Source of the DNA: Saturnia japonica
Taxonomy: Eukaryota > Arthropoda > Insecta > Lepidoptera > Saturniidae
Assembly (NCBI GenBank): GCA_033032175.1
Contig: CM065322.1
Span: forward strand, 7,626,001 to 7,690,000
DNA length: 64,000 nucleotides
Reading direction: 5' to 3'
Shown: one piece after another, positions 32,901 through 43,505 of the stretch
Layout: each line of letters begins with the position of its first letter
How positions within the stretch are numbered: position 1 is the stretch's first letter
Notes under the pieces: model-generated
What the model saw: the letters and a program-made list of their open reading frames with translations, nothing else
Databases searched by the model: none
What the model was told of the DNA's origin: nothing
Position numbers and translations under genes: made by a program

Positions 32901-35888
32901 GTATCGTCATGAGTAAACTTTGTTTTATGACCGTAGCTTATTATCTATATAGATAAAAATGAATGTTTCTTTCTTTGTTTGTACCCTATGCATTCCTAAT
33001 ACATTATTCCGATTGCGATAAAACTTTGGTGAATTGGTATGCGTACGTGACCGAAGGTTTCTGTATTAGTACAAGAAGTTTGCAACAGATGGCGTGCAAG
33101 AAGGTTCATTTTCAACACAACGATAATGTAGTCGAGAGAATATCTCTACGCTGCTGAAATGGTTCTAAATGCCTACTACTTTGCACAGGTAGTACCACTT
33201 TTGAATACTTATCACGATTTAATAACAAATCATTGTTAAATAATTTTGCGTAATAAGTGTAATAACCAGAGTTCGGAGTAGGTAGGATATATTTACTAAA
33301 TTTATTTTGTAAATTTATTTAATAACTTTATAGAAGGAAATAATATAGAATGGATAGCTACTACAACTCTCTAAAATCCTGGAATGTTTATCAGCGCACG
33401 TTTTCGTCTCTTTTTACTATTGCACTATGAAAACATGCGTAACGAATTATCATTTAATAGTATCTTAAAACGTTTTCCGGACTTAAATTAATAAAGTGTT
33501 TTGTTTTAGTTAATTCTGCTCACGTTTTCATCCCAAAATTAAAAAATTACAGAATATTTACTATTGCACTATGAATACATTCGTAACGAACTATCATTTG
33601 ATTTACCCTATAACGTTTTCAGGGTTCAAATTAAAGTGTTTTGTTTTACATAATATATATGTAAATAAAATCATCAAAGTAAAATGTAATTATAACGTTT
33701 TCGTATTTTAGAGAGAGGTAGTATCTACTATATGCCTTCAAGGTACTTATTTAAAACTTAATTAATTTAATTTAATACTGGGAAAAAATAATATTTATTA
33801 AAATATAGATAAATGTTGGCTCAATGTTTACTTATAAATATACTTTTTTTCATGTTAACGTAAACAGATCTAAATTAAGTGTTAAATTATTATATAAACA
33901 GATCTTAGTAGTTCGATATATACCTACGTATACATATAACTAACACCGCGAATCACGTTTCGTTTGTTCATGAAATCAACATCAGGGCCTTGGTTGCAAA
34001 AAGAAGGTAAAATAGGTAATAAAAAATACTCAATGTAAACTTAAAGAAGTCATATTGAATTGGTACCTAGATTTCATATTTTTTTGGGATATAGTTTATA
34101 GCTTTTATTGGTTTTGCAGCGAACTTGATAGACTCGAGTAAAAAATAGGTTGTGTTCTTTTTATTTAGCTTCATTCTTGTTAAATTAATTAAATAAATGA
34201 GTAAATGAATAAATACTTTATTGCACTTTTTTATCGTTTTAGCGTGATGGCCAAAATCTCACGTGATGTTAAGTCACGATGTGGTCCAATAAGCGCGCTA
34301 AGTCTAAGAGGAGGACTGGCTCTCAAATGTAGCTGCCAGAACATAATTATTGGTTCCTGGTGACAGTTTTTCAATTTAAGGGTGGTAGCTAGCCAGGTGG
34401 GCATTAGAAAATACCCTACCACCATGTTAAGGTTTCATCACGATGTTTTCCTGGACCGAAAGCTCAGCACGCTACCACTGGACCTACATTGGCGAGATTA
34501 ATTAATGGCTTAGTGCACTTTCATTCAACTTACCAGCGATATACTATAGATAGTGCAAATAGAATAATTTATGAAAATAACAATTACAAAACACTAAATT
34601 AATCTTTATATTGATACATGAAGTAAAGGCTTTCTTCTACCGCTTTTTAAGAGTATTGAGTGCACGGATGACTATGAGATTTGGCATAGTTAAAGTATAT
34701 ATGGAGAAGGGTGCAGAAAGCAAAAATTTATCTATAATATCTATTACTAATATATTAAATTTAATTAATACTGCAAATCCTAACTTACACCTCTCAAAAT
34801 ATTGACATTGTCACTCAACGAAAAGTGACAGCAAGTGATGTAGATAATACTCATTGTTTAGCTTCATGAATACTGCAAAAATGTCAAACAGAAAATAGTC
34901 TAAAATCATAGAGTAATAAAGTCCGCTCATTGTACCAACACGCCGAGTTCATAATTCTATGTCTAAAATCAAAAAGTCGCTGGTCAAATTTCGAGCTTAG
35001 GGCGAACGCTAGTATCTATAAATACATAAACCGTTTACCACAAAATATGAAAAAATGAATGAAAGATAAATGTTGAAACGGTCTCGGTTTTTTCTATTTT
35101 ATTTTATTCCAAATGACCTCTGCATTATGATTGAATAAAATAAAAAATATTAAAATACAAATAATAAAACCAAGAATTGACATATTGTATCCGAATGTTC
35201 ATAACATTCAGAAGGGACTATGTAAGGCGCTTGTGTAGTAAAATATATGTACACATTGTGCATGACAAATTATTGATTGATTTCACAATCGTAATGCCTA
35301 TACGATGCTGTTAGGTATTCTTAAAAATCATGAGTGAGTATTTTTTTTTAACTAATATTAGAGTGATTAATAACATTTACTTTTATTAAATTAATATTTT
35401 ACGAATTATTATAGTATTAATAAAAGCTGCTTTTTATATTTAGAAACTTACATTTTTATATAATTTTAATGTATAATATTTAATGAAATTGTTACTATTA
35501 ACTATTAGAAATTTAATTTACTATTAACATAAATAACCAAAGTTTTAATCGTACTCCGTAGTATATAAAAAATAATAAGTATTGTTAGATCAAAGTATTT
35601 TTCATGGATAAGGATTTTACACTATCCATTTTAATATTACCGCGAACAAAGTCGCAGGTACAGCTAGTGAAATATAATTATGTAAAATGTAAAATACGCA
35701 TAAATTTAAAGAAGACAATAATAAATCAACGGCAGCGGCAGAGGCGTTCACATTTATCATAAAAGTTTCTAGTTCGTGACAGATGCAACTTAGTGAAATA
35801 ATCTCAACTCACCACTTAGCGAAATTAAAACCACAGCTAATGATAGCATCTTTGACTTCGGGCTTAACTTGTTTTGAAAGTTCTCCAT
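23915..35888 (-). CDS. Ly6/uPAR-domain, probably GPI-anchored surface protein with repeat tail; three coding exons
   Basis: Exons on the minus strand: 35888-35813, 30098-29937 and 25167-23915, all phase 1 at GT..AG borders, giving 496 aa. Exon 1 is a signal peptide (n-region MENFQNKLSPKSK, core MLSLAVVLISLS). Exon 2 and the start of exon 3 form one Ly6 domain, residues 36-118: KCYWCG, SCNE, TTCD, THCA, RLCV, DEC, YCN, and the closing TCPCLGDLCN. That is eleven cysteines, one more than the usual ten. About 350 Thr/Ser/Glu/Asn-rich residues follow, with a 79-aa repeat and few cysteines, and a short hydrophobic C-terminus (ILTLVSGILL) that could signal GPI attachment. Insect Ly6 proteins act at cell junctions, in channel trafficking and in patterning; this one's role is unknown. 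Exon 2 has two in-frame acceptors 12 nt apart. Confidence 0.85.
24055..24710 (-). repeat. 237-bp coding tandem repeat in the Ly6-protein tail, about 2.8 units
   Basis: The motif for SKESPTAEALQ recurs at exactly 237 bp (anchors 24111, 24348 and 24585), i.e. 79 residues. Each unit carries TTFKSQ, D(N)MVST, VKHEES and a PHPSKESPTAEALQ(Q/K)NA block. The first unit in protein order is the most diverged (QPSKDLPTTETLQ). It lies wholly within the last coding exon and keeps frame. Confidence 0.9.
25395..25745 (+). repeat. Unclassified dispersed repeat family D
   Basis: Blocks GTGGTTTTTATTTTAATT, ACGTGATATAGTT, AAGTGAAGTG, CACTTAAGTTGCCA and CCACCAACTTGTT recur in order at 42380-42970. It is non-coding. 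It is probably the tail of a larger lepidopteran element that I cannot name. Confidence 0.5.
26350..26562 (-). repeat. tRNA-derived SINE family A, reverse copy
   Basis: Read on the minus strand it has GCCTAGTGGTTCTAAACTCG (A-box region), the B box GGTTCAATTC, GAGCAAAGTGCTATTGG and TTAATGGCAATAAGCTCGCC, matching 15652-15940 block by block. It lies in intron 2 of the Ly6 gene. Confidence 0.82.
26640..27895. other. Ly6 intron 2, fragments of Helitron ends and AT-rich sequence
   Basis: CCCGTGCGAAGCTGGGGCGG then TCACTAGT (about 26643-26671) looks like a plus-strand Helitron 3' end. CTAGCTGTGCCTGCGATTTC at about 26773 and CTCGCTGTGCCCGCGGATTC at 27732 look like minus-strand ends. A TCTATG-rich microsatellite lies at 26998-27022 and an AAT run near 27128. 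Otherwise nothing is recognised. Confidence 0.45.
27896..28190 (-). repeat. Helitron-like repeat family E
   Basis: It begins (as the reverse of a 3' end) CTAGCTGTGCCCCGCGGTTT and runs into blocks AAACTATGCGTCCAAATGAC and TTCTTTATGATGAA, which recur at 47250-47560. It is non-coding and lies in Ly6 intron 2. Confidence 0.6.
28240..28480 (+). repeat. Unclassified dispersed repeat family F
   Basis: TATTATATAGCCTATGTCAC, AAGATGAATCTAACAACA and GCTAAAATCCATCAAGCCGT, followed by CGCTCGAA, recur in the same order at 45690-45920. It is common-type lepidopteran repeat sequence, of a class I cannot assign. Confidence 0.6.
28886..28965 (-). repeat. tRNA-derived SINE family C (tRNA-like head)
   Basis: The minus strand reads GTTAGCTCGTATAGTCAATC, then GAGGTTGCAGGTTCAATCCC: A-box-like and B-box-like elements about 40 nt apart, ending GCACTTACC. 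Only the tRNA-related part is clear. It is unlikely to be a true tRNA gene because the acceptor stem does not pair. Confidence 0.5.
28966..29936. other. Ly6 intron 2, nearest part to exon 2
   Basis: Mostly unassigned. A Helitron 3' end (CGAGCGAAGCCGCGGGCACA then GCTAA) lies at about 29830-29854, plus strand, in place of the usual CTAG. A short GC-rich run, 29280-29350, has CGCG clusters. Confidence 0.4.
30213..30486 (+). repeat. tRNA-derived SINE family B, most complete copy
   Basis: The head has GACGGCTCAGTGGTAGCG (A box) and GATTTCAAATCC (B box). The body has GAGCTTTTGGTGAAGGAAAA, ATGAAACCATAATAGTGTGG, TGCTTGGCTAACTACC and a GAGATTGTG block near the end. It lies in Ly6 intron 1. Confidence 0.82.
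30487..31395. other. Ly6 intron 1, unassigned
   Basis: No repeat family or exon recognised in this stretch. Confidence 0.35.
31396..32470 (+). mobile_element. Degenerate mariner transposon, left terminal repeat present
   Basis: The left end TTAGGTCCCTACATATGAAA is a mariner terminal repeat. Its inverse appears as the right end of the remnant at 58853-59526. The transposase starts at ATG 31577 (MENLKYRVIYEYEFHRRISA, an HTH segment) and breaks after about 50 codons. Later frames give VEADPSQTTSEFAAGFGVS, the CPKRKL block, QDNARPHTSRQTM and PPYSPDL, the mariner (DD34D) signature. At least four frame breaks make it inactive. The right terminal repeat is not seen. Confidence 0.85.
32471..32943. 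other. Ly6 intron 1, unassigned
   Basis: AT-rich sequence without recognised features. Confidence 0.35.
32944..33170 (+). repeat. Helitron 5' end, truncated
   Basis: TCTATATAGATAAAAATGAA then TTTGTTTGTACCCTATGCAT is the 5' start style of lepidopteran Helitrons. The matching CTAG 3' end is not found nearby. Confidence 0.5.
33390..33660. repeat. Two-unit tandem repeat of about 150 bp
   Basis: TACTATTGCACTATGAAAAC, GTAACGAATTATCATTT, AACGTTTTC and TTAAAGTGTTTTGTTTTA appear in order near 33415-33515 and again near 33558-33655 with point changes. It is non-coding and lies in Ly6 intron 1. Confidence 0.7.
34235..34490 (-). repeat. tRNA-derived SINE family B, reverse copy
   Basis: The minus strand reads GGTCCAGTGGTAGCGTG (A box), CATCGTGATGAAACCTTAAC, GCCCACCTGGCTAGCTACCA, GAGAGCCAGTCC and GAGATTTTGGCCATCACGCT. 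The B box has been lost to mutation or deletion. Confidence 0.78.
34595..35012 (+). mobile_element. Helitron-like repeat family G, copy 1
   Basis: It shares AAAATATTGACATTGTCACT, CAAGTG...ATTCATTGTTTAG and TGTCAAACAGAAAATAGT with 49180-49536. Both copies end CTAG followed by T (35009-35012; 49533-49536), so a Helitron 3' end is likely. The 5' end is not sharply defined. Confidence 0.6.
35013..35812. other. Ly6 intron 1, first part
   Basis: AT-rich. A Helitron 3' end, CGCGAACAAAGTCGCAGGTA then CAGCTAG, lies at about 35641-35667 (+). Otherwise nothing is recognised. Confidence 0.45.
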
Positions 35889-36330
35889 CTGAATAACACA
35901 ACATTTAGTTAGAGTTAATAACACAATAATTATAGTGCATTAGGTACAATATACATTTTATTTCGTATAACAAAAGTTTGTTAATAATTAAAAATCTATA
36001 AACTTTATTTTGGAGACATATTTTTAAAATTAATCTTCCTTGAAGAATTTAATAAAAAAATATACGCTATAGTATTAAATAAATATTACTAAAATTACCA
36101 CGAAACATTTGCTACAGAAACTACGGCCTGTTGTCTACGCGTTCGCGCCTACTATACGGGCGCCGCGCCGCGCCGCTCCGTATGTCGTAGTAGTGTCTTC
36201 GAATATAGCCGTATGTCATATAAAGCTGTTTGCACACGTGTCACTAACGTTAATGGCGTGTTCTGGTTATAAATTAATCACGCGTTGCAACGTTAGACAT
36301 CTGGGACAGTTGAATATTAATAAATAATAA
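35889..36330 (-). promoter_or_regulatory. Candidate promoter or first-exon region of the Ly6 gene
   Basis: The start codon at 35888 directly follows TTATTCAG, so a non-coding first exon spliced just before the ATG is possible. A GC-rich island (about 36130-36185, with CGCCGCGCCGCGCCGC) stands out from AT-rich surroundings 240-300 bp upstream and could be the transcription start region. This is positional inference only; no core promoter motif is decisive. Confidence 0.35.
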
Positions 36331-37048
36331 TAACAATATGTACTAGTAGTTAGTAATAATAATTTATTTTAAAAAAAATTTTCTAAAACACATTATTTTT
36401 TATGTTTAACTCGAAGGAATATTTAAGATGTTTAATAATAAGACATTTTTGTTTCGGGAAGGCTGTTACACGAGGTTATCAGTTTAAGACTAAGCAAATT
36501 TTATATTTTAAATCTTGTGGTATACTATAGTTACTGTATACAGACTATAAAGTGTGTTCAGTTCCAGATGGAAAAGTTAATAAATCAAACCAACGATCTT
36601 TGGACACGTATGAGATTTTAATCCCTTTAGTCCACTGTTCTTAAGAGGAAAAGCGGCCGATAATCAGCCCATACAAATATATTCCCCTGTTTTTATCCCT
36701 GGATAGCAAATTTACAATCTTTAACTATCCACAGCTGTTTTTTTTCACATATTAATATAAGAGTTAGAAGCAGTCTAAAATGACTAAATTGCCTAAACGT
36801 ACAGTTTTTATTAGACATCCAGCAAAAAAATTGACGGATATACGAGTTACACTTATATTTCGAGTTACAGTTGTCTCTCTCGCACTATATTCGGTCGTTC
36901 GGGCGTAGTGTGACAGCAAAAGATTTCTCATGAAAACTGTTCTTAGAAAGTGTTACCGACCATGTTTCCTCTCAAATATATTATCTTATTTATCAAACTG
37001 GTAAGTCAGAGTCTGCCAAATAACAGTTGTGTAAGTAGTAACAAAAAA
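36331..37048. other. Unassigned intergenic sequence
   Basis: No exon or repeat family recognised. Confidence 0.35.
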
Positions 37049-37267
37049 AATTGGTTGCCTGTAAAGTCGGTATACGGGCGAAAGTTTTACGTGACAACGA
37101 CTTTATGTCTGTCTCTCTCGCTCTTAGGCGGGCTAACCATGCCCGAGTGGAAGGGACGCGTGCCTCTCACTCGCTCTCATTGTGAGCGCATAACGTGAGC
37201 GGAGCGTAACGCAGTTTCTTGAAGTGTCACCCGGCAAACCAATTTATAAGACGTTGTCACGTCAAAA
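37049..37267. repeat. Foldback/MITE-like repeat, second copy
   Basis: The left part TTGGTTGCCTGTAAAGTCGG..TTTTACGTGACAACGAC and the right arm TTATAAGACGTTGTCACGTC form inverted arms. They match the element at 13050-13485, including CGCTC/GAGCG-rich internal sequence. Confidence 0.65.
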
Positions 37268-37574
37268 CAGTATCTACTACTTATCCACCAGATCATCAGA
37301 AGAATCAAGGTAGTTAAAAAAACGATAATTTCAGAGAAAATTTACACATACGTAAATATATATACGTAAGAATATAATAAATGTATGCTAATCGAGACAA
37401 CGCAAGCTGCAAATTATTTTCAATGGCAAGTTCATGTCGTGATTTCAAAATTATCACTGAAACCTAAATTACATTCTTATTTCATATCAAATATATAAAT
37501 ATTTAAAAGAACAAGTCTTGGCTTTTGAGACTTGCGACAACTGAATATTATTAACTAAAACATTAATTGTTTAA

Positions 37575-37720
37575 CTAAGTTTTTTTATGGAACGGATATC
37601 ATAGGGTGCAGGCCGCACAAGATCGGTCGCTCTGGAGATCTATGGGGGAGGCCTATGTTCAGCAGTGGACGTCCTGCGGCTGAAATGATGATGAAGAATG
37701 ATGATGATGATCATAGGGTG
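37575..37720 (+). repeat. RTE-type LINE 3' tail with (ATG/GAT)n end
   Basis: GATCGGTCGCTCTGGAGATC, GGGGGAGGCCTATGTTCAGC and AGTGGACGTCCTGCGGCTGA run into an ATGATGATG simple repeat. This is the 3' end style of lepidopteran RTE elements. Only the last about 140 bp is present. Confidence 0.7.
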
Positions 37721-38097
37721 GATCAATACGTGAATGATTGTAATTTCTTACCGAGTCTTCACGATCACTTGGATGTTTTCCGAACCGTGGTGGTATTTTT
37801 TTTTTATTTTTACTTTTAGGGCCTAAATTGCATAAAGTATTTTTAGATTTTGATTAAATAAATATGAAATTTCCAATCTAGGTTTCTCTTGTGATGTAGG
37901 TGAGTACGTGCGTACTAAACAAGAACTTTAGTAGTTGATGAAACGGAGGTAAGTTTAAGCTAGTTTTAATTTGTAGTTTTGAATTATTTTTTAAATAGGT
38001 TTTAGCGTTTAACTTTCATCCCATCTGATGTTATGTATCGATGTAATCAGAGATAGACACTAAATAAGATATTCTTAGAAGTGTTTGGCAGCAGGTT
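37721..38097. other. Unassigned sequence
   Basis: Nothing recognised apart from a short T-run. Confidence 0.35.
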
Positions 38098-38285
38098 TTT
38101 ACTGAGTTTGATATCCTATCTATCCAGGCGGGCATTGGAAAATGCCTGACCACCATGCTATGTTTTCATCACGATTTTCTGTCAACAAAAATTCAGGCTC
38201 ATTGTTGGGTTTGAAGTTTTGAACATATATCGATAATGCCTTTTCCGAACTTGCTACCAGTGAGCCGCTATCGCTTCTACAAAAC
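38098..38285 (-). repeat. tRNA-derived SINE family B, 3'-truncated reverse copy
   Basis: The minus strand reads AGCGGCTCACTGGTAGCAAG (A box), then ATGAGCCTGAATTTTTGTTG, CATGGTGGTCAGGCATTTTC and GCCCGCCTGGATAG. It matches the head and middle of the 30213 copy; the 3' body is missing. Confidence 0.75.
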
Positions 38286-38949
38286 GTATGTACCCGACTC
38301 TTAGGAAAGAGTGAAATAGTACAAATAACACTTGATTTTTCTGACTTCTTTATCACTGATATTTCACTTTCAATAAAACTATTTTTTACTTCGTCGGTGA
38401 TATAAAAAATGTATGTAGCAGAAAGTGTTAATTTATCTATTTAATAAAAAGTATTGAAATTCGTGATATTCAAAAGTATGTAGTTTATTATACTCATTTT
38501 ACAGTGATATTTCCTCTAACCTTGTTTATACAAGATATAATAGAGTGAGCGTCGTCTTAGATTGTTTAAAAGTACTTAAAATGAAACTGTAGAAAAGTTT
38601 TTAATAGAAATTACATTTTATTTCATAACATTACAAATTAACATGATGATCAAAAACGTTTTAGGATATTTCAGGACTCTATGCTTCACGTCGCGTTTGG
38701 TTGAAATCCAGCTTGCATGTTGGTATCATCGTAATGATTAATGAAAAACAGTTCTCTTCTATGTATGTCGCACGAATTTTGTCTGCATGCAAAAAATCAT
38801 GTTTCGAAATATAGAAAAAAGGAGAACGAAACACATCAAACATTCTTAGAAATACATTATACAAAAACATCTGATAGATAACTTAAATATTATATCATCA
38901 ACTGAAAGCATTCTATTGTATTGATTATGTAATGGCAGAATTGCATTAC

Positions 38950-39296
38950 TCTATACTAATATATATAAATAAAAATGATATCCTGTACGTTTGTGTTTAC
39001 TATCACTCGTATAACGGCTGTACCGATTTGGCTTTTTTTATTTTAACGACAAAGAAAAATTGGAAAGGTATCGAGGTATTTTTCAAAATCGAGAAAAACT
39101 GAACGCATTTTTCTTTCGGTTTTTGTATAAAATCGAGACCATAACCCTCGATTCGGACGATGGATAGGTATACGTAACTCTTTTATTTTGTTCGTTATGA
39201 TTTTTAGAAAAAAATTCAGGAAGAAAAAATTCAGGATGGGTGACGGTACGGTCTAAAGACTAACGGAAAAAGGAGAATGTTTGTCGGGCCAGCTAG
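38950..39296 (+). mobile_element. Non-autonomous Helitron, 347 bp
   Basis: It begins TCTATACTAATATATATAAA and ends GTCGGGCCAGCTAG|T. Start and end style fit a short Helitron of another subfamily than 16950-17347. No open frame. Confidence 0.7.
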
Positions 39297-40389
39297 TGTT
39301 ATATATAGCTCAATAATATTCTTTTTAAATTGCTGATCTCTAGAACTACAATTCTAATTATTTTTTTACATTTTATAATCCTAAGATGTTTTTATAAATG
39401 TGGATACGTTACCCGCGATCTATTTTAGCAATATTAAAGTCATGTGATTGCCTGACATTCTCTTAGTCACGTATTATCCAGTGTCGTGGTTGCACGTCAT
39501 TAAAACTCAAAATATATATTTATTTCGTTCTAACAACAAAAATAACATATTATGTCTTTCATATTCTTTCCCTTTTTGCGTTCTATGTAACTGGAAGCAT
39601 TTTTTATAGTTTATATGTATAGTTTAATTACGCTGTTTTTTAGTGCAATGATGTTGGCGTGTGACGTGTCTATACGTAAAATGTCATTGTTATAACCTAT
39701 TTATTTACGAAGTTAATAGGTAATTAACTTCATGCTACAATTCTAAGGAGTAAAGCAGTAACAATGAACATCATGCAATCTGTCAAGCTGTAGGCAAGCA
39801 AGTACAGGAAGTGAGAGCTACAAGGGTTGACACTGGCAAAATTGCTTTCATAGGCAGAAGCCCAAAATAAAAAAAGTGTGGCGGTGCGGTGGGGAGTAAA
39901 TCGAATAAATTGTACACCGATGAAACCGTGGGTCACAGCTAGTATACTGATAAAATGAATACATTGTATAGTACCCTGAAATTATCTACCTTAGTAATCT
40001 ATTTGAAATGCACATAAGTAGTACTTAGTGGAATTAATACGTCGATAAAGTATAGCCTATATTTTCCACATTGTCTAAAGCTCTTATAAAGTAATTATAC
40101 ACTATCACTGAAACAATGAATTTAATTTATTTGAACCGACTTTGATATAATCCCTAGATAATATTATTTTTCATTTAATCTTTATATTTAATTATGTAGA
40201 ATGCTATCTTCTGGTAATAAACAAAGACAGCAAGCCTTCAACCTGTTATAAAATTTAATGATAAATTAATCATGTAAGTAGTATCTTCTTGAGATATTAA
40301 TAATTTGTTGAGATCTGTGGTTGGAGAATCTTGACTGAGATATTTTCAATTGAATTTTTAAAGTGGTTACTAACACCTTGTTGATAATT
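39297..40389. other. Unassigned sequence
   Basis: AT-rich. A possible Helitron 3' end (GGGTCACAGCTAG, about 39930-39942) is the only signal. Confidence 0.35.
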
Positions 40390-40680
40390 AGTGAAATCGC
40401 GTCGATCGACGTGAGTTCGAATCCCTGCAATGAGTCTGAGCTTTTAGTGAAGGAAATCATCATGATGAAACCATAGCATGATGGTAAAGGCTTTTTCTAA
40501 TGCTTACTTGGCTAGCTACTACCCTCAAGTTTAAAATCTATCGCCAAGCACCAATAGGTATGTTCCGGCAGCTGCACTTGAGAGCCAGTTTCCACTAGGT
40601 TTAGCGTGCTAGCATATTGGGCGACATCGTCATATAAGATCGGGCGAGATTGTGGCCATAACCCTAAATATATAACGATA
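40390..40680 (+). repeat. tRNA-derived SINE family B
   Basis: The B box GAGTTCGAATCCCTGC is clear (about 40411-40426). It is followed by GAGCTTTTAGTGAAGGAAAT, TACTTGGCTAGCTACTACCC, GGCAGCTGCACTTGAGAGCC and GAGATTGTGGCCATAACCCT. The A-box end is degraded. Confidence 0.82.
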
Positions 40681-40737
40681 AAAAACATATTGTATTATAT
40701 GTACATATATGATCTAAATAAATAATTTTAATTTAAG

Positions 40738-41018
40738 TTAGATATGGACATAGCAGATACGGCCAGGAGGTAGGGGGGGGGGCAGCAGCTGCCCTCCCCT
40801 AGCAGAGTGATGGTAAGCGTGTGGTAACCCTCCGGATGTGGAACTGTCTTCCAGCCAAGGTTTTAAGCTTGCATTTAGTCTTTCAAAGGAGTTCTGAAGA
40901 AGCATTTCAGCAGACCGGCATGACATCGACGTTCACCGTTGTTTTAGTTTTGCCAAGTTTAGTAGTAAAAAAAAACTTTACATTAGTTTACCCTTGCCTG
41001 AAACTATGCTACTATTAA
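40738..41018 (+). mobile_element. LINE ORF2 C-terminal fragment, possible
   Basis: An open frame at 40821 reads RMWNCLPAKVL, then a FQRSSEEAFQQT-like segment. This resembles the (R)xWNxLPxxVFxxxxxxxFKxxLxxHF end of several LINE ORF2 proteins. It is short, begins after a run of Gs (about 40771) and lacks an RT domain. The neighbouring 41020-41085 resembles the right arm of the foldback repeat at 37049-37267. Confidence 0.4.
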
Positions 41019-41085
41019 TGGTGCCGTAACGCGTTACGTTACGAAGCGGTCTGCCCTCCCATAAGAAGTTAGGAAGTTATCACTT

Positions 41086-42379
41086 CAAAAAACCAAACCA
41101 ACCAGACCAACAAGGTCTACCAAAGCATTCTACATATATACAATAGAAAGCACAAATGAAATATTTAATATAATATATTTTATCTTTACTGAGTGAAGCT
41201 CGTATGTTATTCCAAGAAGGCATTTTCTCGGCTGTTTTCCTTCACATAAAGTAGCTTCTCAGAAAATAAGGTCGCTCTTTCGAAAATACGATTGTTTAGG
41301 GACAATAAATTGAAGCTTGAATAAACACTCAACAAAATAGATTATCAATTATAGTAAGTAGATCTTGTATTTAAGCGCTATTGAGAGAGTTATAATACTG
41401 CATGCATTATAGCGATGTGTACAATATAGAAAAGTAGGTTATTTAGACATTATTTCAATATATCCTGCATTTAATTAATAATGTAGGATGATATAATTAA
41501 ATAATATAATTACATTATTATAACATAATTAAGCTATATTTTCTATATGTAACAAGAAAACTGCATTCTACTCGTTTCGTGTGCGTAATGGAAGTAATGT
41601 ACTTAACGTAGTTTGTAAACATGTTATGATTATAATTATGAAAAATAAATATTCTTATCTTTATAGATTTGTAATTGTGTTAAATTCCGATTGTGAATCT
41701 ATACGCTAAAAGAATTCAACTAGGTATTCTAATATTTATACAGAAATAGCAATCTACGTATGATTATTTTAGGCTTATATTGTAATGTAAGTTCTAGGCA
41801 AATACTTGAAGCTTGGCCTAAAATCAGACTTTGTTTCCAGATATATAGGTCATCGGTGCATCGGCTGTGCAGCCTGCAATGCGACGTGGCCGCGGGCTCT
41901 CATCATAGTATTACCGAGATGAATTTTTTATAGGTTTTTCCCGCAAGCTATCCGCATGTTACCACAATTTACAGTAAAATATTTTACTGTTTCCTATTAC
42001 CACACTAACAGATATGTTTTTCCCTTCATTCATTTTCAGGTTTTTCGTAGCGATTCTTGTTTAACGTAAATTTATATTTTTATTAAATTTTCTTAATTTA
42101 AGAAGGAAATTTGTGGAGTTTTTATACATTGGTTATTCCGCAAAAATATCGTAACAGCATTAAATAAATTGTTGGAAGACATAAAAAAATATTTTGTTCC
42201 AAATTCTTTGAATACCTTTAGATCTATGTGGGTATAAGAAAAAAATAAGCGTCTCCCGCGATAGTGTAAAGATGAAAATAGTTATTTCAGTTATTAACGT
42301 AATTTTAATTATCAACACCTGTATACCTTCGATATCATACATAGGTTATTCCCAAGTTACTGGCCTATACACGTTGTTG
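41086..42379. other. Unassigned sequence
   Basis: AT-rich; open frames such as 42160-42342 have no recognisable product. Confidence 0.35.
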
Positions 42380-42970
42380 TTTAACTGTATATTATTGTGG
42401 TGGTAGCGGTGGTGTGGTTGTATATTATTGTGGTGCTTTTTATTTTAATTTATAAACTTAGGGGTTTTTCACTCTATATTATGTAATTTTGGTGGCATTT
42501 TACGTGGTGCAGTTTAGTTATTTTCTTATTGTGAGTTTTGGCGGGATCTTGAAGTGACATGTTGTGGTTGTTATTTTTAATTCATTTACTTAGGTTTTTG
42601 ACCCTATATTATGTAATATTTGTGGCGTTTTGCGTGATATAGTTTGGTTTTTGTGCATAAGTGAAGTGGATTATAAATATAAGCTGAAAGCATTCATTCC
42701 GAGATCACACAAAAATTCCCTAGAAAGTTCTAACAAGGGAGCCACCATCTTGTTAGGATACTGAATCGTCATAACACTTGACAATATAATTCACTCGATA
42801 ATGGCAGTAATGGTCTTCATTAAATAGGACCGGTTGCCAAGTTAGGAATAAGAAGAAGAAGATGGGCAGTGGATTACAAATAATAACTAGAAACGTGCAT
42901 TTTAAGTTGCCAAAAAAAAATCACTTGACGTTGGCATAATTGTAAATGAATTAAAAACGAAGAAGAAAAT
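42380..42970 (+). repeat. Dispersed repeat family D with internal duplication
   Basis: CACTCTATATTATGTAATTT, GGTGGCATTTTACGTGG (42471-42510) recurs as GACCCTATATTATGTAATAT, GTGGCGTTTTGCGTG (42600-42635): two diverged units of about 128 bp. Then GAGCCACCATCTTGTTAG, and a second partial copy with AGTTGCCAAAAAAAAATCAC and TTGACGTTGGCATAATTGTA (42900-42950). It matches 25395-25745. Confidence 0.55.
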
Positions 42971-43319
42971 GAAAAAATACTACAGTGTAATTGTACAAAT
43001 TTTGTTTAAGTTTTATGAAGGCTGAAATAGTTGCAAGACTTGCATTAGTGCAGACTTCTAGGTACTACTTTTTTAAACTTATCTAGGTATATTAACAAAT
43101 CTGTAGTCATGACTGTACATATGGACGTATAAAAAAGGCGAACAAAGGTTCCGTTATAGACAAAAGTGAATGACAACAATGGCAGTTTTTAGAGTATTGC
43201 CATGAGAAAAAAAAAACCATTTTAAAAAATAAATTATACAAAAGTTTTTGAACTCTCGGAGACCTAGGTAGAGAGAGTGAACATCGCTCCACTGTTGATA
43301 AAGTCTCCCACATCAAAGG

Positions 43320-43505
43320 ATTTTTAACCCCTGACTAAAAAAAGGTGTTATAAGTTTAACGTATCTGTGTCTCTCTGTGGCATCGTAGCTCACAAACGAC
43401 TGAACGGATTTTGTTCTAGTTGACTTGGTCGAGAGTGTTCTTAGCTATGATTCAAGAAAATTTGTTCAGCCGTTTGAAGACTATCAGCTCTTATCTAGTT
43501 GATAA
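43320..43505 (+). repeat. Dispersed lepidopteran-type repeat, unclassified
   Basis: GATTTTTAACCCCTGACTAA, GTGTTATAAGTTTAACGTAT, TGGCATCGTAGCTCACAAAC and GAGTGTTCTTAGCTATG are phrases I recall from a very common lepidopteran repeat; the class is unknown to me. It is a single copy in this window. Confidence 0.4.

Noticed and set aside
36109..36327. 72-residue GC-rich open frame
   Set aside because: It lies in a short GC island just upstream of the Ly6 start with no protein family signal; better explained as promoter or leader DNA.
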